Source: Rhizobium leguminosarum
GTDB lineage: Bacteria; Pseudomonadota; Alphaproteobacteria; Rhizobiales; Rhizobiaceae
DNA: 64,000 bases
Assembly (NCBI RefSeq): GCF_002953715.1
Contig: NZ_CP025012.1
Span: 4,273,001-4,337,000 of the forward strand
Direction: 5' to 3'
The notes beneath the pieces were generated by a model. The model had not been told where the DNA came from and searched no databases. It saw only the letters and a list, made by a program, of their open reading frames with translations. Within the stretch, counting starts at the first letter, position 1, and each line of letters starts with the position of its first letter. This document shows positions 24,659 through 32,590 of this stretch, in pieces. Position numbers and translations under genes: made by a program.

Positions 24659-26089
24659 TCAGGAAGAGTGGTAGGCGGCTTCGCCGTGGGTCGAAAGGTC
24701 GAGGCCTTCGCGCTCGGCTTCAACGGTTACACGCAGGCCGATGACGACATCGACGATCTTGTAGAGGATCGCAGAGCCGATGCCCGACCACAGCAGCGTC
24801 GTCAGCACGCCCTTGGCCTGAGCCCAGACCTGGGTTGCCGTGCCGGCATAGGAGGCTGCGAAATCGGCTGTGGAATAGTCGACGATGCCTGCACCGCCGA
24901 GCGCCGGGTTGACGAGGATACCGGTGCCGAGAGCGCCGATGATGCCGCCGATGCAATGGACGCCGAAGACATCGAGGCTGTCGTCGTAGTTGAACTTGTT
25001 CTTCACAACGTCGACGAAGAAGTAGCAGACCGGCGAGACGATGAGGCCGAGAACGATCGCGCCCATCGGGCCGGCAAAACCTGCCGCCGGGGTGATGGCA
25101 ACGAGACCGGCGACCGCACCGGAAGCACCACCCAGCATGGAAGCCTTGCCGCGAGTGAGGCTTTCAACGATGCACCAGGACACAGCGGCGGCAGCCGTTG
25201 CGACGAAGGTGTTGATAAAGGCAAGCGAGGCGTAGGCATTGGCTTCAAGGTTGGAGCCGGCGTTAAAGCCGAACCAGCCGACCCAGAGCAGCGAGGCGCC
25301 GACCATGGTCAGCGTCATCGAGTGCGGAGCCATGATTTCCTTCTTATAGCCCGTGCGCTTGCCGAGCATGATGGCGCCGACGAGGCCCGCAATACCGGCA
25401 TTGATGTGAACGACCGTGCCGCCGGCGAAGTCGATTGCGCCGTAGGAGAAGATCAGGCCGGCCGGCGAGGTGTAGGAGCTCGGACCGCCCCAGAACCAGA
25501 CCATGTGCGCCATCGGGAAGTAGATGAACGTGACCCAGAGCACGACGAAGAGCATGACGGCCGAGAACTTGATGCGCTCGGCGAATGCGCCGACGATCAG
25601 GCCAGGCGTGATGCAGGCGAAGGTCATCTGGAACACAATGAAGGTGTATTCCGGAATGGCGACGCCCTTCGAGAAGGTTTCGGCGAGCGACGACGTGTTG
25701 ACGCCGGCTAGGAACGCCTTGGAGAAGCCGCCGACGAAGCTGTTCAGCGAGCCACCATCGGTGAAGGCGAGCGAATAGCCATAGGTCACCCAGATCAGCG
25801 CCACGACGGCCGTGATCATGAAGACCTGCATCAGCACCGAGAGCATGTTCTTGGCGCGGACGAGACCGCCGTAGAAAAGCGCAAGGCCGGGGATGGTCAT
25901 CAGAAGGACGAGCGCCGAGGAGACGAGCATCCAGGTATTGTCACCCTTGTCCATGGTGAAAGCAGGAGCAGCAGCAGCGGTGGCGGCAGCTGGCGCAGCC
26001 TCCTGCGCGAAAGCGACGGCCGGCGCCAGAAGGGCGGCCGAAGCTGCGCAAAGCCGCGCAAAGGTGGAAGAAAACTTCGAAATTGACAT
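24659..26089 (-). CDS. amtB: Ammonium transporter AmtB
   Basis: This 476-residue protein has a signal peptide (ends near AFAQEA) and eleven membrane helices of the Amt family. Visible motifs are GLALFYGGLVRAKN, GGPSSYTSPAGLIFSYGAIDFAGG split across helices, MLGKRTGYKKE, and the twin-His region FGVHCIGGIIGALGTG. It conducts ammonium/ammonia and is blocked by GlnK. It follows glnK by 27 bases in the standard glnK-amtB operon and ends in a strong terminator. Confidence 0.96.
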   Translation of the reverse strand: MSISKFSSTFARLCAASAALLAPAVAFAQEAAPAAATAAAAPAFTMDKGDNTWMLVSSALVLLMTIPGLALFYGGLVRAKNMLSVLMQVFMITAVVALIWVTYGYSLAFTDGGSLNSFVGGFSKAFLAGVNTSSLAETFSKGVAIPEYTFIVFQMTFACITPGLIVGAFAERIKFSAVMLFVVLWVTFIYFPMAHMVWFWGGPSSYTSPAGLIFSYGAIDFAGGTVVHINAGIAGLVGAIMLGKRTGYKKEIMAPHSMTLTMVGASLLWVGWFGFNAGSNLEANAYASLAFINTFVATAAAAVSWCIVESLTRGKASMLGGASGAVAGLVAITPAAGFAGPMGAIVLGLIVSPVCYFFVDVVKNKFNYDDSLDVFGVHCIGGIIGALGTGILVNPALGGAGIVDYSTADFAASYAGTATQVWAQAKGVLTTLLWSGIGSAILYKIVDVVIGLRVTVEAEREGLDLSTHGEAAYHSS

Positions 26090-26116
26090 TGGATAAAGCT
26101 CCTTGATCTGCCGTTC

Positions 26117-26455
26117 TTACAGCGCTTCTGAATCGGTTTCGCCCGTACGGATGCGCACGGCATGGTCGATCGAATAGACGAAGATCTTGCCGTCACCGAT
26201 CTGGCCGGTCTTAGCCGATGCCGCGATGGCCTCGACCGCCCTGTCGACGAGTTCCGATGCAACCGCGATTTCGATCTTGAGCTTCGGCAGGAAGCTGACT
26301 GCATATTCGGTGCCGCGATAGATTTCGGTGTGCCCCTTCTGGCGCCCGTAGCCCTTCACTTCGGTTACGGTCAGCCCCTGAATACCGATCGCCGTAAGGG
26401 CTTCGCGGACCTCATCGAGCTTGAACGGCTTGATAATGGCCATCACAATTTTCAT
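26117..26455 (-). CDS. glnK: GlnK, PII nitrogen-regulatory protein
   Basis: This 112-residue PII protein senses 2-oxoglutarate, ATP/ADP and glutamine status and gates AmtB. Tyr51, the uridylylation site in the T loop, is in place (TEIYRGTEY). Other signatures are MKIVMAIIKPFKLDEVREAL, EVKGYGRQKGH and GKIFV near the C-terminus. I chose the ATG at 26455 to give the canonical 112-residue length with Tyr at 51. A second ATG four codons upstream is also in frame. A sigma54-like site lies 85 bases upstream. Confidence 0.96.
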   Translation of the reverse strand: MKIVMAIIKPFKLDEVREALTAIGIQGLTVTEVKGYGRQKGHTEIYRGTEYAVSFLPKLKIEIAVASELVDRAVEAIAASAKTGQIGDGKIFVYSIDHAVRIRTGETDSEAL

Positions 26456-26540
26456 CTGGTTTCCCATCCTTCGTTATCCTCGGCGCGGAGCCGACTCTCC
26501 TTGCCGCTGACGTTCCTGAACAGCGACCGGCGATACACAT

Positions 26541-26556
26541 TCAAGGGGCGTGCCAG
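26541..26556 (-). promoter_or_regulatory. Sigma54-like promoter of glnK-amtB
   Basis: Minus-strand CTGGCACGCCCCTTGA matches the -24 TGGCACG box and spacing of RpoN promoters. The -12 box reads TTGA rather than TTGC, so the match is imperfect. It would start transcription near 26530, about 75 bases before glnK. RpoN/NtrC control is expected for this operon. Confidence 0.6.
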
Positions 26557-26677
26557 ATTCGAGGCAGGTCGTAAGTTATTGAAAAGTAAAGGTTATAATA
26601 AAGAGTGCCAATAAACAGGCAAATGATCGGCCAATAAGCGCACAAATAACGCGCAAATTTATAAAGTTGCACAATTT

Positions 26678-27562
26678 TTATTCATTTGCCTTTTTCCGAA
26701 TCAGGCCTTCCTGCGCAACCGATGCGATCAGGCTACCCGATCGCGTAAACAGGCTACCCCGGGTTAATCCTCTGGCACCTGAAGCCGACGGACTGTCCTG
26801 CGTATAAAGCAACCAGTCGTCGAGCTTGCAGGGTCGGTGGAACCACATGGAGTGATCGAGGCTCGCCACCTGCAGGCTCTGGTCGAAGATGGACGTTCCG
26901 TGCGCATAGAGCGACGTATCGAGCAGCGTCATGTCCGAAAGATAGGCAAGCACCGCCGCCTGATAGAGCCGGTCGTGAGGAACCGGGCCGGTGGCGCGAA
27001 CCCAGACGTCCTGTTTGGGATCGAGCTTCCTGTCGGAAAAATAATGCGTCAGCGAGACGGGACGGATCTCGATCGGTCGCTCACGCTGCCAGTATTTTCG
27101 GATCGCCTCCGGCGCATGCGCGAGATACTGTTCCTTGATCTGCTGCTCGCCGAGCAGCGCCTCCGGCATCTCGACATCGGGCATCGCAATCTGGTGCTCG
27201 AAGCCCGGCTCCTCCACCTGGAAGGAGGCCGACAGCGCGAAGATCGCCTTGCCGTGTTGGATGGCGACGACGCGCCTCGTGTTGAAGCTCGATCCGTCGC
27301 GAATGCGCTCCGCCTGATAGATGATCGGCACCGAGGGATCGCCGGGACGCATGAAATAAGCATGCAGCGAATGGACGAAACGTTCGCCCTCGATGGTGCG
27401 CTGCGCCGCCATCAGCGCCTGGCCGATCACCTGGCCGCCGAAGACCCGCTGCCAACCGACCTTGGGGCTGCGGCCGCGGAAGATATCGACCTCGATCGGC
27501 TCCAGATCGAGGGTCGAAAGCAGCGTCTCCATCGCCGAGGGGCCTGATGTCTCGCGCGTCAT
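26678..27562 (-). CDS. tesB: Acyl-CoA thioesterase II
   Basis: This 294-residue double-hotdog thioesterase hydrolyses medium- to long-chain acyl-CoA. It shows the TesB motifs GWQRVFGGQVIGQALMAAQ, RFVHSLHAYFMRPGDP, SFNTRRVVAIQHGKAIF, SLDHSMWFHRP and DWLLYTQDSPSASGARGL. GGGAG lies nine bases before the ATG. It diverges from the UbiH-type gene and is separated from glnK by a 220-base regulatory spacer. Confidence 0.94.
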   Translation of the reverse strand: MTRETSGPSAMETLLSTLDLEPIEVDIFRGRSPKVGWQRVFGGQVIGQALMAAQRTIEGERFVHSLHAYFMRPGDPSVPIIYQAERIRDGSSFNTRRVVAIQHGKAIFALSASFQVEEPGFEHQIAMPDVEMPEALLGEQQIKEQYLAHAPEAIRKYWQRERPIEIRPVSLTHYFSDRKLDPKQDVWVRATGPVPHDRLYQAAVLAYLSDMTLLDTSLYAHGTSIFDQSLQVASLDHSMWFHRPCKLDDWLLYTQDSPSASGARGLTRGSLFTRSGSLIASVAQEGLIRKKANE

Positions 27563-27646
27563 TTTCTATGTCTCCCGGCGGTAGGAAGTGAAGTTGCGAT
27601 GATCTATATAGATCACATCTGAGGCATAAGGTACGGGAGCGGCGCG

Positions 27647-28861
27647 ATGCTGGACATGCTGGTTGTGGGCGGGGGTTATGTCGGCCTCTCCGCCGCTGTC
27701 GCGGTCAAACAGGCAGCACCCCATCTGAATGTCGCGGTCGTCGAGGCGGCCCCCGAGCATGTCTGGAAAAATGATACGCGCGCTTCCGCCATCATCGCGG
27801 CGGCGGCGAAGATGCTCGAGGTCTTCGGCATCTGGAACGAGATCGAGCCGGAAGCCCAGCCGATCACCAAAATGATCGTCACCGACTCCAAGACCTCCGA
27901 TCCGGTGCGTCCGGTTTTTCTGACCTTCGACGGCGAAGTGACCGAAGGCCGGCCCTTCGCCCACATGATCCCGAATGTTGCGATGGTCGCAGCACTGCGC
28001 GGCGCTTGCGAACGGCTCGGCATCGACATCCGCCACGGGCTCGGCGCCACGGAGCTAAAGACCCACGACACCCATGTCACCGTCACGCTTTCGGACGGCA
28101 GCGCGCTGGAAACCCGGCTGCTGGTTGCCTGCGACGGCGTGCGCTCGAAACTGCGCGATCTCGCCGGCATCAGGACCGTCACCTGGGACTACGGCCAGTC
28201 CGGCATCGTTGCAACAGTCGAGCATGAGCGGCCGCATGACGGATGTGCCGAGGAGCATTTCCTGCCGGCCGGCCCCTTCGCCATCCTGCCGCTCAAGAAC
28301 AATCGCTCCTCGCTCGTCTGGACGGAGCGGACGCCGGATGCCAACCGGCTGGTCGCCGCCGACGACCTGATCTTCGAGGAAGAGCTCGAACGCCGCTTCG
28401 GCCACAAGCTTGGGAGCCTGAAAGTGATCGGCGACAAGCGCGCCTTCCCGCTCGGTCTGACGCTGGCGCGCTCCTTCGTCGCGCCGCGTTTTGCGCTGGC
28501 CGGCGACGCCGCCCACGGCATCCACCCGATTTCGGGTCAGGGGCTCAATCTCGGCTTCAAGGATGTGGCGGCACTTGCCGAAACCATCGTGGACGCCGAT
28601 CGCCTCGGCCTCGATATCGGCTCGATCAATATCCTCGAGCGCTACCAGACCTGGCGGCGCTTCGACACGTTCCGCATGGGGGTGACGACGGACGTCCTGA
28701 ACCGGCTCTTCTCCAACGATGCGACGCCGATCCGCATCGCCCGCGACGTCGGCCTCGGTATCGTCGACCGGCTGCCGCGCCTCAAATCCTTCTTCATCGG
28801 CCAGGCGGCCGGAACGACGGCAAAGGACAATCCGCGCCTGCTTGCCGGAGAGACGATTTAA
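27647..28861 (+). CDS. UbiH/UbiF/COQ6-family FAD monooxygenase
   Basis: This 404-residue flavoprotein has the FAD-binding start MLVVGGGYVGLSAAVAV, the ACDGVRSKLR motif and the GDAAHGIHPISGQGLNLGFKD block diagnostic of ubiquinone-ring hydroxylases. It most likely adds a hydroxyl to the ubiquinone precursor ring (2-octaprenyl-6-methoxyphenol or related position). The position modified cannot be told from sequence alone, since alphaproteobacteria use UbiL/UbiM variants as well. Confidence 0.87.
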   Translation: MLDMLVVGGGYVGLSAAVAVKQAAPHLNVAVVEAAPEHVWKNDTRASAIIAAAAKMLEVFGIWNEIEPEAQPITKMIVTDSKTSDPVRPVFLTFDGEVTEGRPFAHMIPNVAMVAALRGACERLGIDIRHGLGATELKTHDTHVTVTLSDGSALETRLLVACDGVRSKLRDLAGIRTVTWDYGQSGIVATVEHERPHDGCAEEHFLPAGPFAILPLKNNRSSLVWTERTPDANRLVAADDLIFEEELERRFGHKLGSLKVIGDKRAFPLGLTLARSFVAPRFALAGDAAHGIHPISGQGLNLGFKDVAALAETIVDADRLGLDIGSINILERYQTWRRFDTFRMGVTTDVLNRLFSNDATPIRIARDVGLGIVDRLPRLKSFFIGQAAGTTAKDNPRLLAGETI

Positions 28862-28874
28862 CCGTTGTTTTTAC

Positions 28875-29001
28875 GCAATTCCCTGGAATTGCTCTACAGC
28901 ATGTCGCGCAAAAGTGTGCAGCGGTTTTGCGATAACGACATGCGTGAAAACAAGGACCTAAAGCGCGAGGAGCGAATCTGAAAGATCGCGACGCGCTTTA
29001 G
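28875..29001. repeat. RIME-type mosaic element with extra palindrome
   Basis: GCAATTCCCTGGAATTGC stands at 28875-28892. A palindrome follows from GCATGTCGCGC (28899) to CGACATGC (28943). Then CTAAAGCGCG (28958-28967) pairs with CGCGCTTTAG (28992-29001). The last arm carries the TAA of the Trm112-like gene. From memory this matches Rhizobium intergenic mosaic elements, two palindromes over about 105 bp. Confidence 0.8.
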
Positions 29002-29186
29002 TCGTCGAGGCGGCGGGCCTCGGACACCAGCATGATCGGAATGCCGTCGCGGATCGGATAGGCAAGCCGCGCCTTTTCCGAGACGAGTTCATTCTGCTCG
29101 CGATCATAGGAAAGCCGACCCTTGGAGAGCGGGCAGACCAGGAGATCGAGCAGTTTTGGATCGACGCGGCTGAGTTTTTCATCCAT
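28998..29186 (-). CDS. Trm112-family protein (UPF0434)
   Basis: This 62-residue protein begins MDEKLSRVDPKLLDLLVCPL and contains LVCPLSKGRLSYD and LAYPIRDGIPIML, the UPF0434/YcaR signature. Only one of the usual zinc-type cysteines is left. Relatives act as methyltransferase partners (Trm112) or have unknown roles in bacteria. It lies 9 bases after the LON-domain gene in the same direction, so they probably form an operon. Confidence 0.9.
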   Translation of the reverse strand: MDEKLSRVDPKLLDLLVCPLSKGRLSYDREQNELVSEKARLAYPIRDGIPIMLVSEARRLDD

Positions 29187-29195
29187 GGCTGAAGT

Positions 29196-29867
29196 CTACT
29201 GCAGAACCGTGTCGGAGTCACCGAAGACGCGCGCCAGCACGATTTCGGTAATGGCGATCAGCGTCTCGGCCCGCGTCTTCAGGTCCGGCGCCTCCAGCAG
29301 CGCTTGTTTTTCCGCCGGCCCGAAGGGTGACATCATCGCCAGCGAATTGACGAGCGTCAGATTGCTCGCCCGCTCGACGCTCTCCCAGTCGGCCTCGAGC
29401 TTGTTGGCATCGAGATAGGCCTTGAAGGCGGTCAGAAGTGCTGCGCGATCGACCGCCTCTTCCTCGTTCGCGGCCGAGAGATCGGCGATGAACGGGGCGA
29501 TACGGAAGATGCGGAAGGGGTCGCTGGTCGATTTCTCTTCCAGCAGCCGGAAACGGCAGACGCCGGTCAGCGATACGATATAGCGCCCGTCGCCGGTCTC
29601 GGCGAAGGAGGTGATGCGGCCGAGGCAGCCGACAGCGGCAAGGTTAGGCTCGCCGCCCTTGTCCTCATGTTCGCCAAGCGCCGGCTGCACCATGCCGATC
29701 AGCCGGTTTCCGGTCAGTGCTGCATCCAGCATCGCCAGATAGCGCGGCTCGAAAATGTTGAGGGGAAGCTGCCCGGCCGGCAGGAGGAGGGCGCCGGTCA
29801 GGGGGAAGACAGCGATGGCATCAGGCAGATCGCCCGGCTTCAGGTATCTGGCATTCCCGACTTGCAT
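29196..29867 (-). CDS. LON substrate-binding-domain protein
   Basis: This protein of about 223 residues matches the N-terminal substrate-binding domain of Lon (IAVFPLTGALLLPAGQLPLNIFEPRY, cited by ends IAVFPL to FEPRY; VGCLGRITSFAETGDGRY; GVCRFRLLEE). It has no ATPase or protease domain. Such stand-alone proteins may act as adaptors or have lost the link with proteolysis. Another ATG ten codons upstream (29897) is possible. Confidence 0.88.
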   Translation of the reverse strand: MQVGNARYLKPGDLPDAIAVFPLTGALLLPAGQLPLNIFEPRYLAMLDAALTGNRLIGMVQPALGEHEDKGGEPNLAAVGCLGRITSFAETGDGRYIVSLTGVCRFRLLEEKSTSDPFRIFRIAPFIADLSAANEEEAVDRAALLTAFKAYLDANKLEADWESVERASNLTLVNSLAMMSPFGPAEKQALLEAPDLKTRAETLIAITEIVLARVFGDSDTVLQ

Positions 29868-29952
29868 GTAACCGTCCCGCATTCTTGCAACGGGCATGCC
29901 CGTTCTGACGAGAATGTGGTGCCCTCGTCCGAAAACGCAAGGGCAGATGCTC

Positions 29953-30104
29953 GAAACTTAACGCCTACCCCGAAAATCGGAATCGATTTTCGGAAAGGAT
30001 CATACGTGGATTCAAAGCGATAGAGCGCGCTTAGCACATCCTGTTGGATGCGCGGCGCTCAAGAGCAATTCCGGGAAATGCGATGCCGCTTCCCCAGGAA
30101 TTGC
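29953..30104. repeat. Composite palindromic repeat region
   Basis: CCGAAAATCGGAATCGATTTTCGG near 29953 (cited here as arms CCGAAAATCG and CGATTTTCGG) is followed by GATTCAAAGCG, matching the trmD-rplS element. Then GCAATTCC (30065-30072) and GGAATTGC (30097-30104) repeat the palindrome seen at 19315 and 28875. The whole spacer between the thioredoxin and LON genes is built from such elements. Confidence 0.65.
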
Positions 30105-30158
30105 GTAAAAACAAAAGGCTGGCGCGGTGCTGCGCTTCTATGAAAAAGCAGAACCGGT

Positions 30159-31133
30159 CTAGGAGAACAACATCGCCGAAAGCTTGCGGCGCGCTGCAAC
30201 CGTCGCCGGATCCTTGAAGCCCCAGACTTCAAAGAACTGCAGCAGCTGCCGGCGGGCGCCGTCGTCGTCGAAAGCACGGTCCTTGCGCATGATCAGCAGC
30301 AAATGGTCGGCCGCTTCGTCGCGCCGGCCTTCGACATTGAGGATCTTGGCGAGCTTCAACCGCGCCTCGTGGTCATCGGGATTGGCGGCCAGGTCGCGCT
30401 CAAGCGCAACGGGATCGCCGAGCTTGCGGGCCTCCTCGATCTGCTCGAGCTTCATCAGCACGGCCTGGATGCCCGCGTCTTTCGCCAGCTCTTCCGGCAA
30501 TTCCGTCAGTATTTCGCGCGCCCGCTGATGCTGGTTTGCGGCGATCATGCATTCGGCCATTCCGGCAAGCGCCTTGGCATTCTCGGGGTCGGCCTGCATC
30601 ACGGCGCCATAGAGCTGAGCAGCCTCGTTGATATTGCCGGCGGCAAACAGTTCCGCCGCTTCCACAAGCACGGCTTCGATTTCGGCCGCCTCGTCGGCGC
30701 CGGCCGGACCGGCGATCCGGTCGATGAACTGCTGGATCTGGCTTTCCGGCACCGCGCCCATGAAGCCGTCGGCGGGGCGGCCATTGACGAAGGCGATGAC
30801 GGCAGGGATCGACTGGATGCCGAGCTGACCGGCGATCGAGGGATGGTCGTCGATGTTCATCTTGACCAGCCGGACGCGGCCCTTGGCGTCGTTGACCACT
30901 TTCTCCAATACCGGCGTCAGCTGTTTGCACGGGCCGCACCAGGGTGCCCAGAAATCGACCAGCACCGGCTGCTTGCGCGATTCCTCGATCACATCCTTGC
31001 CGAAATTCGCGGTCGTCGTATCCGTGATGTAGCTGCCGGCCGCAGCCGTGGGTTCCGGTGCCGCGCCGAAACTTGTCGTCGCCGTCATCTGATTTCCGAA
31101 GGAACCGCTATAGGGGTTGTCGCTGCCGCTCAT
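30159..31133 (-). CDS. Thioredoxin-TPR protein (CnoX/YbbN family)
   Basis: This 324-residue protein joins an N-terminal thioredoxin domain to a C-terminal TPR-like helical domain. The active site WCGPC (Cys66, Cys69) is intact, unlike E. coli CnoX, which has SXXC. The helical part begins near residue 160 (ELFAAGNINEAAQLYGAVMQADPENAKALAG, cited by its ends). The family works as a chaperone-redox factor under oxidative stress, handing clients to GroEL. It is flanked by repeats on both sides. Confidence 0.9.
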   Translation of the reverse strand: MSGSDNPYSGSFGNQMTATTSFGAAPEPTAAAGSYITDTTTANFGKDVIEESRKQPVLVDFWAPWCGPCKQLTPVLEKVVNDAKGRVRLVKMNIDDHPSIAGQLGIQSIPAVIAFVNGRPADGFMGAVPESQIQQFIDRIAGPAGADEAAEIEAVLVEAAELFAAGNINEAAQLYGAVMQADPENAKALAGMAECMIAANQHQRAREILTELPEELAKDAGIQAVLMKLEQIEEARKLGDPVALERDLAANPDDHEARLKLAKILNVEGRRDEAADHLLLIMRKDRAFDDDGARRQLLQFFEVWGFKDPATVAARRKLSAMLFS

Positions 31134-31171
31134 AGGTATCTCCCGCCGCGCCGATCCTTCCGGCGTCTTTG

Positions 31172-31278
31172 CTAAAGCATGTCGCGCAAAACTGTGGTGC
31201 GGTTTTGCGATAAAGACATGCGCAAAACCAAAGACTAAAGCGCGGCAAGCGAATCTAAAAGATCGCGACGCGCTTTAG
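31172..31278. repeat. RIME1-like mosaic element
   Basis: A 107-bp unit runs from CTAAAGCATGTCGCG to CGCGCTTTAG. It has two palindromes: GCATGTC/GACATGC with inner GCAAAAC/GTTTTGC, and CTAAAGCGCG/CGCGCTTTAG. It is nearly the same as the element at 46395-46501 in the opposite orientation. From memory it fits the two-palindrome RIME1 element of Rhizobium. Confidence 0.82.
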
Positions 31279-31293
31279 CGCTAAAATCGTATG

Positions 31294-31803
31294 TCAGGAC
31301 GTAACTTTCAAGACAAGTGGCTTATGTCCCGTCGCTTCCATGAAACGGATGAGGTCGCTGCTCGCGATCGAGGTCGTCGCATCATTGGATAGCGGATGGC
31401 AGTTGACGATCTCCTCACGCATCAGCTCGGCATCGAGCACGAAGGTGACATTCTCCGCAGTATCGTTGATCGCACCGAAGGCCGTGACCGAACCCGGAGC
31501 CACCCCGAGATACTCCATCAGCTTCTCCGCTCTGCCGAAAGAGACCCGGCCGGACCCGCCGATCGCATTATGCACCTGCTTGAGGTCGACGGCAGCATTT
31601 TCCTCCACGGTCAGCAGAAAATACCTGTCCTTCTTGTCCTTGACGAAAAGATTCTTGGTGTGGCCGCCGGGGATCTCGTCGCGCAGGGCCACCGATTCGG
31701 CGACGGTGAAGACCGGCGCATGGTCGATCGTCTTATGGGCAATGCCGAGGCCGTCGAGAAAGGCAAACAGTTGTTCTCTTGTCTTGGGGGCATTTTCGGA
31801 CAT
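31294..31803 (-). CDS. Prolyl-tRNA editing (YbaK/ProX) deacylase
   Basis: This 169-residue YbaK-fold protein is of the ProX/PrdX type, which removes wrongly attached amino acids (Ala or Cys) from tRNA-Pro. Motifs are HAPVFTVAESVALRDEIPG, GGHTKNLFVKDKKDRYFLL (with the key Lys) and GSVTAFGAINDTAENVTFVLD. The ATG at 31803 was chosen over one four codons upstream. It stands alone between a RIME-like repeat and tRNA-Gly. Confidence 0.87.
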   Translation of the reverse strand: MSENAPKTREQLFAFLDGLGIAHKTIDHAPVFTVAESVALRDEIPGGHTKNLFVKDKKDRYFLLTVEENAAVDLKQVHNAIGGSGRVSFGRAEKLMEYLGVAPGSVTAFGAINDTAENVTFVLDAELMREEIVNCHPLSNDATTSIASSDLIRFMEATGHKPLVLKVTS

Positions 31804-32059
31804 GGGGCAATCCATTGGACGGGAAGGGAAAAAAGCGAGGCGTTCTGATTAAGTCCGTCCACATCGTTTGGCAATCTTTGCGACCGACGCTTTGCCCCGC
31901 ATTTGCGGCCTTTCCGCCCGGGCTCTGCGAACACCGGAATTTTTCTTCGCCTCACCGTCATTTCCCTGTTGCATTTGAAAACCCGTTAGGCCATATAGCG
32001 CCGGTCGCCGCGAGGCGGCGCCCACGGTCCAACAACTACCCCGGACCGATGCGGATTGA

Positions 32060-32134
32060 GCGGGTGTAGCTCAGGGGTAGAGCACAACCTTGCCAAGGTT
32101 GGGGTCGAGGGTTCGAATCCCTTCGCCCGCTCCA
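32060..32134 (+). tRNA. tRNA-Gly (anticodon GCC)
   Basis: The cloverleaf is complete. The acceptor GCGGGTG pairs with CGCCCGC; the D arm is GCTC-AGGGGTA-GAGC; the anticodon stem CAACC/GGTTG holds TTGCCAA with GCC at 32092-32094; the T arm is GAGGG-TTCGAAT-CCCTT. CCA is encoded at 32132-32134. It reads GGC and GGU codons and marks the left edge of the accessory region. Confidence 0.97.
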
Positions 32135-32149
32135 GTTTTCCAAATTGCC

Positions 32150-32590
32150 CATACCGAAGACAGAGGTAACAGATTGTCCCTGAGACATGGGTGACAACCT
32201 CGTGCCGAACGGGTTGTCGATGGTTTGCAAAGCCCTCTGCTCCAGGTCGATATATCCCGGATCATAGTGCATCAAGCTGACGAGCCAAATACCGTCATCG
32301 ACTTCCTTGATTCCCAGTTTCTGTCCGGCCAGCACGGTCGAGACATTGATCTTCTTGCGATGCATGCAGATGCGTCCGCAATTGGTGACCAGCACCTCGC
32401 GATCCTGGAAGGGTCGTTCTGCCGGGCGGACGGGTGGCCCCTTCTTGAACGTCAGATGCATGCGCTCGTGGCGGCCGTTCTGCCGCGGATGGCCGGGTTT
32501 GATGCGTTCGATACCTGCCGAGCCTCAGCCACTGGACCGACAGCTTCGACAGGTTGTAGAGCCCGTTGGGGCTGGCAAAGGGCAGGCCTT
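32150..32590 (-). pseudogene. Decayed IS481-family transposase fragment
   Basis: Minus-strand pieces read FASPNGLYNLSKLSVQWLRLG, then in a shifted frame IERIKPGHPRQNGRHERMHLTFKK, then DREVLVTNCGRICMHRKKIN and a C-terminal stretch to NPFGTRLSPM. These are typical of rhizobial IS481-type transposases (rve/DDE). The NG-HERMH part holds the last catalytic Glu. About 60 residues are missing between FKKG and PFQDRE, a frameshift follows LRLG, and everything upstream is gone. It starts right at the SDR stop codon. Terminal repeats were not delimited. Confidence 0.85.
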
